From Synergistaceae bacterium (lineage in GTDB: Bacteria > Synergistota > Synergistia > Synergistales > Aminobacteriaceae): 20,141 nt of DNA. The stretch lies in assembly GCA_009778055.1 (NCBI GenBank), contig WRKN01000020.1:1-20141 (forward strand). Direction: 5' to 3'. Positions 15,703 through 20,141 of the stretch are shown here, piece by piece. The notes beneath the pieces are model-generated. The model was not told the origin of the DNA and did no database searches. It saw nothing but the letters and a program-made list of their open reading frames with translations. How positions within the stretch are numbered: the first letter of the stretch is position 1; the number at the start of each line of letters is the position of its first letter. The position numbers and the translations under genes were made by a program.

Positions 15703-17535
15703 CTATCTTGCCCTCAACTGCACGGGCAGCAGGTGTGTCATGAACGCCCGCCAGTTCCAGAGGGCTTCGTTGAGACGAGTCGCCTCGGTTCCGGATATGG
15801 ATGTCGTATCCACCGTAATTTGAGCTTCGGCAAGAAATCTTTTCCTTTTGTCCAGCCTGTGCGACTCGGAGTATCTTATCTTTCCCGCGCCCTGCGCGAC
15901 CTGCGGGGGAAGCAGCGCGTTTACCGTCGACGCGGGCAGCGCCAGCGTCAATTTAGCTTCCATGACAAACGGAAAGTTAAGGCTGTATGGGAAAGGTCCC
16001 GAGCTGAGGTTTCCAAACCATTTCGGAACCAGGGGAGGAGGCGAGGTCATGATGTGACTGCCTTCCGTTCCTCTTATCATCTGAGTTCCGGACAACGTGA
16101 CTGTGACCACGTTCTCCGTCCTCGTCTCCCTGAACGTCACGTCGCTGTAACGCGGAACCTGCGTAAACATGCTCTTCATCCAATCGGTAAGGTCGCCGCT
16201 CGTAGGTTTTCCTGGAAACAGGAATTGACGCCAGGCGTTCCGCGCCGTGATTTGAATTGTCCCTGTCATGATGCCGTTCTCGCTCAGGCTCAGGTTAAAT
16301 CTGGCGCTCAGACGGTTCTCGGCGGCTTTCTGGGGGGGCGGCACACGTTCCTCGAGGTTATCGCCGACTCCCTGAGCAATACCGTATACAATCCCGCCGA
16401 ACAGAGGCCCGTTCCCTCCCGCCCGAGGGGGGCGCTCCATGTCAAAGTAGAAAGCGCCGCTTTTAGAATCAGGCAGCGAAACCTCCAGCAGCGGATCGAC
16501 AATGGCGGCTTCGCAGGCCGGTCTGTCGTTTCCCGGGGCATAGGGCAGCCGCCAGAACAACCGCGCGCTCACTCCGGCCTCTTTGAGCCAGTTATGGGCC
16601 AAAAGCAATTTTTCCCTTGCTGTCCAAGGGGCTTCTGCCGGAACCTCTCTAGGCTCGCTTGTCAAAACAATCCCTGGCTGCTCATAAAGCCAGCTCAACA
16701 CGTTTTCGACAAATTTCGCGTCGCGCCGCCTGCCGGACATGTCGCGTACGGCCTGAGGCGGAGGCGGAAGCCGTACCCCCCCTTCCAAGCCCCTGATAAA
16801 CCGCGCGAAGTTTCTCCTGTCACCGCGCGAGCCGAAAACCACGTACTCGCGATCCGCCACGCGAATGGACGGACTAACCTCCGCCGCGGTGTTGAGCACA
16901 TGCCACTCGTATGCCGTGCGGTCGTTGACCTTTACCTCCTGAGGGGTGTGGTTGGGGCTGGAAAAATAGTAAAACGGGTGTCCGGCCGGAACCGTGACAC
17001 GTATAGCCGTCTCCCACACCGGCAGGGACTCGCTTGTCCACACAAGGTCGTCAACGGAAAGTTTTTCGGGAAAAACCTCCCTGTAATGCACAACCAGAAT
17101 AAATTCCTCCGGGAGGCCGGAAAAGGCTGCGGAACGTACCGTATCACCAAAGGTGGGACCAGGAATGGCAGTTCCTATCTTTTCGGCGTCCGGAACGGAA
17201 TATACCGAGGCTTCCAGGAATTCAGCCGTTCCTCCTTTGGGCACTGGGATATTCCAGGACAGCCATCTGGGCGGCAGCCCCTCGCGGGCAAGCAGAATCC
17301 ACATGGTTTGGCGCTCGACGCCTCCCTCCGGAGCGACGCCGATGTCAACGCGTTTCAGCCATATCACTCCGTCGGGACCGCGCGCGCCCGTTTCCGAGTA
17401 TGTCGAAAAATCCGGGTTCCTTTGAATCATGGAGCGCAGATTGTAAGTGAAATCGAAAGCCTCCGCTGTCCGAGCGGGCGCGCATAATGAAAAAAGTAAA
17501 AGCGCAAACGCCAAAACAAGCCATTTCGATTTCAT
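15703..17535 (-). CDS. Exported DUF3857/transglutaminase-like protein, probably non-catalytic
   Basis: The 610-residue product has a Sec signal peptide (KSKWLVLAFALLLFSLCAPA, likely cleavage after AEA near residue 26). The N-terminal half fits the DUF3857 beta-rich pattern: an LSWNIPVPKGG segment, AIRVTVPAGHPFYY, and DRTAYEWHVLN. A later helix (WTAREKLLLAHNWLKEAGVSA) resembles the transglutaminase-like core but has no catalytic Cys before it. The usual downstream His block reads CEAAIVDP, with only a later Asp (YFDMERP) retained. It is therefore probably a periplasmic structural or binding protein. The start was set to the third in-frame ATG because GGAGGGA (complement of 17541-17547) lies 5 nt before it, whereas the ATG at the end of that site is too close. 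Family assignment is by pattern only. Confidence 0.6.
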   Translation of the reverse strand: MKSKWLVLAFALLLFSLCAPARTAEAFDFTYNLRSMIQRNPDFSTYSETGARGPDGVIWLKRVDIGVAPEGGVERQTMWILLAREGLPPRWLSWNIPVPKGGTAEFLEASVYSVPDAEKIGTAIPGPTFGDTVRSAAFSGLPEEFILVVHYREVFPEKLSVDDLVWTSESLPVWETAIRVTVPAGHPFYYFSSPNHTPQEVKVNDRTAYEWHVLNTAAEVSPSIRVADREYVVFGSRGDRRNFARFIRGLEGGVRLPPPPQAVRDMSGRRRDAKFVENVLSWLYEQPGIVLTSEPREVPAEAPWTAREKLLLAHNWLKEAGVSARLFWRLPYAPGNDRPACEAAIVDPLLEVSLPDSKSGAFYFDMERPPRAGGNGPLFGGIVYGIAQGVGDNLEERVPPPQKAAENRLSARFNLSLSENGIMTGTIQITARNAWRQFLFPGKPTSGDLTDWMKSMFTQVPRYSDVTFRETRTENVVTVTLSGTQMIRGTEGSHIMTSPPPLVPKWFGNLSSGPFPYSLNFPFVMEAKLTLALPASTVNALLPPQVAQGAGKIRYSESHRLDKRKRFLAEAQITVDTTSISGTEATRLNEALWNWRAFMTHLLPVQLRAR

Positions 17536-17581
17536 TGCCATCCCTCCATAATTTACCTTCATACAATTTGCCTTGCCTTTT

Positions 17582-20141
17582 TTATTTGCCGCAGCAGTGT
17601 TTGTATTTTTTCCCGCTTCCGCAGCTACACGGGTCGTTACGCCCTATTTTAACGCTTTTCCGGAACGGCTCCAGTTTGCCTTCGCCGGCGGGCTGAGGAA
17701 GATCGTCGTTGTACGCGGCCGCCTGATTGAAAGCGGGCAGTTGAAAATCCCGAACCTCCGATGTCTTGCGCTCGCGCCGCGCCGCGCCCTCCGAAATTAC
17801 CCGCACCCTGAAGAATTGTTCCGTGAACGATTCCCGAATCCGCAGCATCATCCCTTGAAAAAGATTATACGACTCAAATTGATATTCCACCAAAGGATCC
17901 TTTTGCCCGATTGAACGCAAGCCTATGCCGCGGCGCAGCTCATCCATGGCGAGCAGATGGTCGCGCCAGTCGTCGTCCAGGGTGTTCAAAACCACGTAAC
18001 GCAAAAGCCCGGACGCGGTTTCGGGGGTAAGATCCCCGATTTTTTTGTCGTAACGCGCCTTTATGGAAGCTACTATTTCCTCCCGGACGACTTCCATGCC
18101 GGACCGGCTGTCCAGCCTGCCTATGGTTTCGGCGGCTTCCGTGCCGGGGCCGAAGAGCGCCCTGACACGGGACACAGCGCGCTTCACGTCGGGCTCTTCC
18201 TGTTCCGGGAAATACCGATCCAGCATTTCTTCGATGACTCCCTCTATAATTCCCCACCCGTAGTCAACTATGTCCTCTTCAAGGAGGATTCTCTGCCTTT
18301 CGGTGTATATGGCCTCGCGCTGGTTGTTCATGACGTTGTCGTACGCTAGAAGCTGTTTCCTTACATCGAAGTGCATCTGTTCAACCTTGTGCTGGGAGGA
18401 TTCGATGACCTTGGTCAGCATGGAGGACTCGATAGCTTCGCCGTCCGTCATGCCGAGTTTCCCCATTAAGCCCTGTATTTTCTCGGAGCCGAAAAGGCGC
18501 AGCAGGTCGTCCTCCAGCGACAGATAAAAACGGCTTCCCCCCGGGTCTCCCTGACGCCCGGAGCGTCCCCGGAGCTGGTTGTCGATACGCCTTGCCTCGT
18601 GCCTCTCAGTTCCGACTATGGCCAGTCCGCCCTGTTCGACGACCCCGTCGTGTTCTTCCTGACACTTGGCGCGGAAGTACCCAAGGTACGTCTCGTAGGC
18701 GTTTTTGATCTGTGTAAACGAGTCTTTCAAAAACTCGACGTAGGTTCCTTCAACCTCCCCCACGCCGGACATGCGCCTGTCCCTCATGTAGTTTTTCGCA
18801 AGGTCCTCCGGCATAACGTTTGCGTATTGGACGAAGTAACCGTAAACGTCGTCGGCATCCAGCGCCTTGATTTTCCAGTTTATCGACGGGCGATCGGACA
18901 ATAGTTTTTCCTTGGACAGAAACTCCGGGTTTCCGCCCAGCATGATGTCCGTTCCGCGTCCCGCCATGTTCGTGGCGACCGTAACCGCGCCGAGATGACC
19001 GGCTTGCGCCACTATATAGGCTTCCTTTTCATGGTGTTTGGCGTTCAAAACCTGATGGGGAATTTTACGTGCTTTCAGGAGCTTGCTGACGCGCTCGGAG
19101 TTTTCGATGGAGGTGGTGCCGACCAGAACCGGCTGTCCTCGCTCGTTACACTCCTGTACCTCATCGGTAACAGCTTTGTATTTCTCGACTGCCGTGCCGT
19201 ATATAACGTCGGGATTGTCGGTGCGGATCATGTCTTTGTGCGTCGGTATGGTCACGACGCTCAGGCCGTATATTTCTTTGAATTCCTCCGCCTCGGTCGC
19301 GGCAGTTCCGGTCATGCCGGCCAACTTACGATACATGCGGAAGTAGTTTTGCAGCGTTATCGTTGCCAAGGTTTGACTCTCGCGGCCGACTTTGACCCGC
19401 TCTTTGGCCTCTATAGCTTGGTGAAGCCCATCGGAGTAACGGCGTCCCACCATGAGTCGTCCCGTGAATTCGTCCACGATGGTTATTTCACCGTTCGCAA
19501 CCACGTAATCCACGTCGCGCTGAAAAAGGCGATGCGCTTTCAGCGACTGTGTGATGCGGTGAGCCAGCTCCGAATGAGCGGCGTCGGAGAATAGGTCCGG
19601 CATTTTCATGAGGTTTTCGCACTTCTGGATACCGGCCTCGGTCATGGCTATGTTGCGCTCTTTTTCGTCTTTTTCGTAGTCCGAGCCCTCCTTGAGCTGC
19701 CTGGCCACGGCGTCGGCTTTGACGTACAAATCCACGTTGTCGTCAGACGGCCCGGATATAATCAACGGGGTGCGAGCTTCGTCGATCAGGATCGAGTCGA
19801 CCTCGTCCACTATGCAAAAAGAATGCTTTCGCTGAACCATCTGGTCTTTGTGCATGACCATGTTGTCTCGCAGGTAATCGAAACCGAACTCGCTGTTGGT
19901 GCCGTAGGTAACGTCGGCGCGGTAGGCGTCGTAGCGCTCGTTCGGCGGCATATATGGGTATATCACTCCCACGGACAGCCCGAGAAAATTGTAAATAGGA
20001 CCCATCCAGGCCGCGTCGCGCTTGGCCAGGTAGTCGTTGACGGTTATCAGGTGAACGCCCTGCCCGGAGAACGCGTTCAGTACGACCGCCAAGGTGGCCG
20101 CCAAAGTTTTACCCTCTCCCGTGCGCATTTCAGCGATGCGG
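17582..20141 (-). CDS. secA: Preprotein translocase ATPase SecA (5' end off the window)
   Basis: About 850 codons are visible, missing roughly the first 100 residues beyond position 20141. SecA drives post-translational export through SecYEG. The open frame enters the window as RIAEMRTGEGKT, which is the Walker A region, and continues with DEVDSILIDEARTPL (Walker B area), AGMTGTA, VGTTSIENSE, NMAGRGTDIMLGGNPE and GRSGRQGDPG (helicase motifs of NBD2), then the scaffold and wing domains. It ends with the zinc-binding tail CSCGSGKKYKHCC that contacts SecB or the ribosome. The next gene starts 46 nt after its stop with no terminator visible, so secA may head the long minus-strand operon. Confidence 0.98.
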   Translation of the reverse strand, partial: RIAEMRTGEGKTLAATLAVVLNAFSGQGVHLITVNDYLAKRDAAWMGPIYNFLGLSVGVIYPYMPPNERYDAYRADVTYGTNSEFGFDYLRDNMVMHKDQMVQRKHSFCIVDEVDSILIDEARTPLIISGPSDDNVDLYVKADAVARQLKEGSDYEKDEKERNIAMTEAGIQKCENLMKMPDLFSDAAHSELAHRITQSLKAHRLFQRDVDYVVANGEITIVDEFTGRLMVGRRYSDGLHQAIEAKERVKVGRESQTLATITLQNYFRMYRKLAGMTGTAATEAEEFKEIYGLSVVTIPTHKDMIRTDNPDVIYGTAVEKYKAVTDEVQECNERGQPVLVGTTSIENSERVSKLLKARKIPHQVLNAKHHEKEAYIVAQAGHLGAVTVATNMAGRGTDIMLGGNPEFLSKEKLLSDRPSINWKIKALDADDVYGYFVQYANVMPEDLAKNYMRDRRMSGVGEVEGTYVEFLKDSFTQIKNAYETYLGYFRAKCQEEHDGVVEQGGLAIVGTERHEARRIDNQLRGRSGRQGDPGGSRFYLSLEDDLLRLFGSEKIQGLMGKLGMTDGEAIESSMLTKVIESSQHKVEQMHFDVRKQLLAYDNVMNNQREAIYTERQRILLEEDIVDYGWGIIEGVIEEMLDRYFPEQEEPDVKRAVSRVRALFGPGTEAAETIGRLDSRSGMEVVREEIVASIKARYDKKIGDLTPETASGLLRYVVLNTLDDDWRDHLLAMDELRRGIGLRSIGQKDPLVEYQFESYNLFQGMMLRIRESFTEQFFRVRVISEGAARRERKTSEVRDFQLPAFNQAAAYNDDLPQPAGEGKLEPFRKSVKIGRNDPCSCGSGKKYKHCCGK

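Noticed and set aside
15733..17487. Plus-strand open frame of 584 codons opposite the DUF3857-like gene
   Set aside because: The minus-strand gene has a signal peptide, a fitting Shine-Dalgarno and family-like patterns. The plus frame reads as compositional shadow rich in Arg, His and Pro with no recognisable motif.
17458..17535. Possible lipobox (FSLC) in the DUF3857-like signal peptide
   Set aside because: The residue before Cys is Leu, where Gly, Ala or Ser is needed, and a normal signal peptidase I site (AEA) follows.

Overview
The window is gene-dense bacterial DNA, moderately GC-rich, from a diderm. The evidence for a second membrane is a periplasmic tripartite-tricarboxylate-transporter (TctC/Bug) binding protein and several exported or membrane-anchored proteins. 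The gene mix fits Synergistota: an orphan TctC-like protein, HD-GYP response regulators, a LUD-domain protein, and a run of secA, argS, ftsB-like and der. That assignment is by content and memory only and is moderate at best. I saw no phage, IS element, CRISPR array, tRNA or rRNA.

Left arm (1-2598, minus strand): the SRP RNA gene is followed only 29 nt later by an AMP-forming acyl-CoA synthetase-like gene, then exodeoxyribonuclease III, then the first 40 codons of an unrecognised gene running off the left edge. All point the same way and lack visible terminators between them.

Centre (2600-6768): a divergent promoter region serves the SRP RNA (minus) and, on plus, a two-gene operon. The operon encodes a large hybrid sensor histidine kinase (sensor domain, HisKA, ATPase, REC, HPt) whose stop codon overlaps the start of a TctC-like binding protein. 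No TctA or TctB genes lie in the window. A near-perfect 25-bp-arm hairpin separates this unit from the convergent genes to its right.

Right arm (6769-20141, minus strand): ten closely spaced genes form what looks like one long operon. In transcription order they are secA (5' end off the window), an exported DUF3857-like protein, argS, an FtsB/DivIC-like protein, a membrane TPR protein, a LUD-domain protein, an asparaginase-like protein, der, and two tandem REC-HD-GYP response regulators. Junctions are overlaps or gaps of 1-46 nt. The operon joins protein export, tRNA charging, division and ribosome assembly genes to second-messenger signalling.

Most worth following up: the binding protein translationally coupled to a sensor kinase (a possible periplasmic ligand-sensing pair); an asparaginase homologue that has lost three of its four core catalytic residues; and a tandem HD-GYP pair in which one copy has Asp to Asn at a predicted metal-ligand position.
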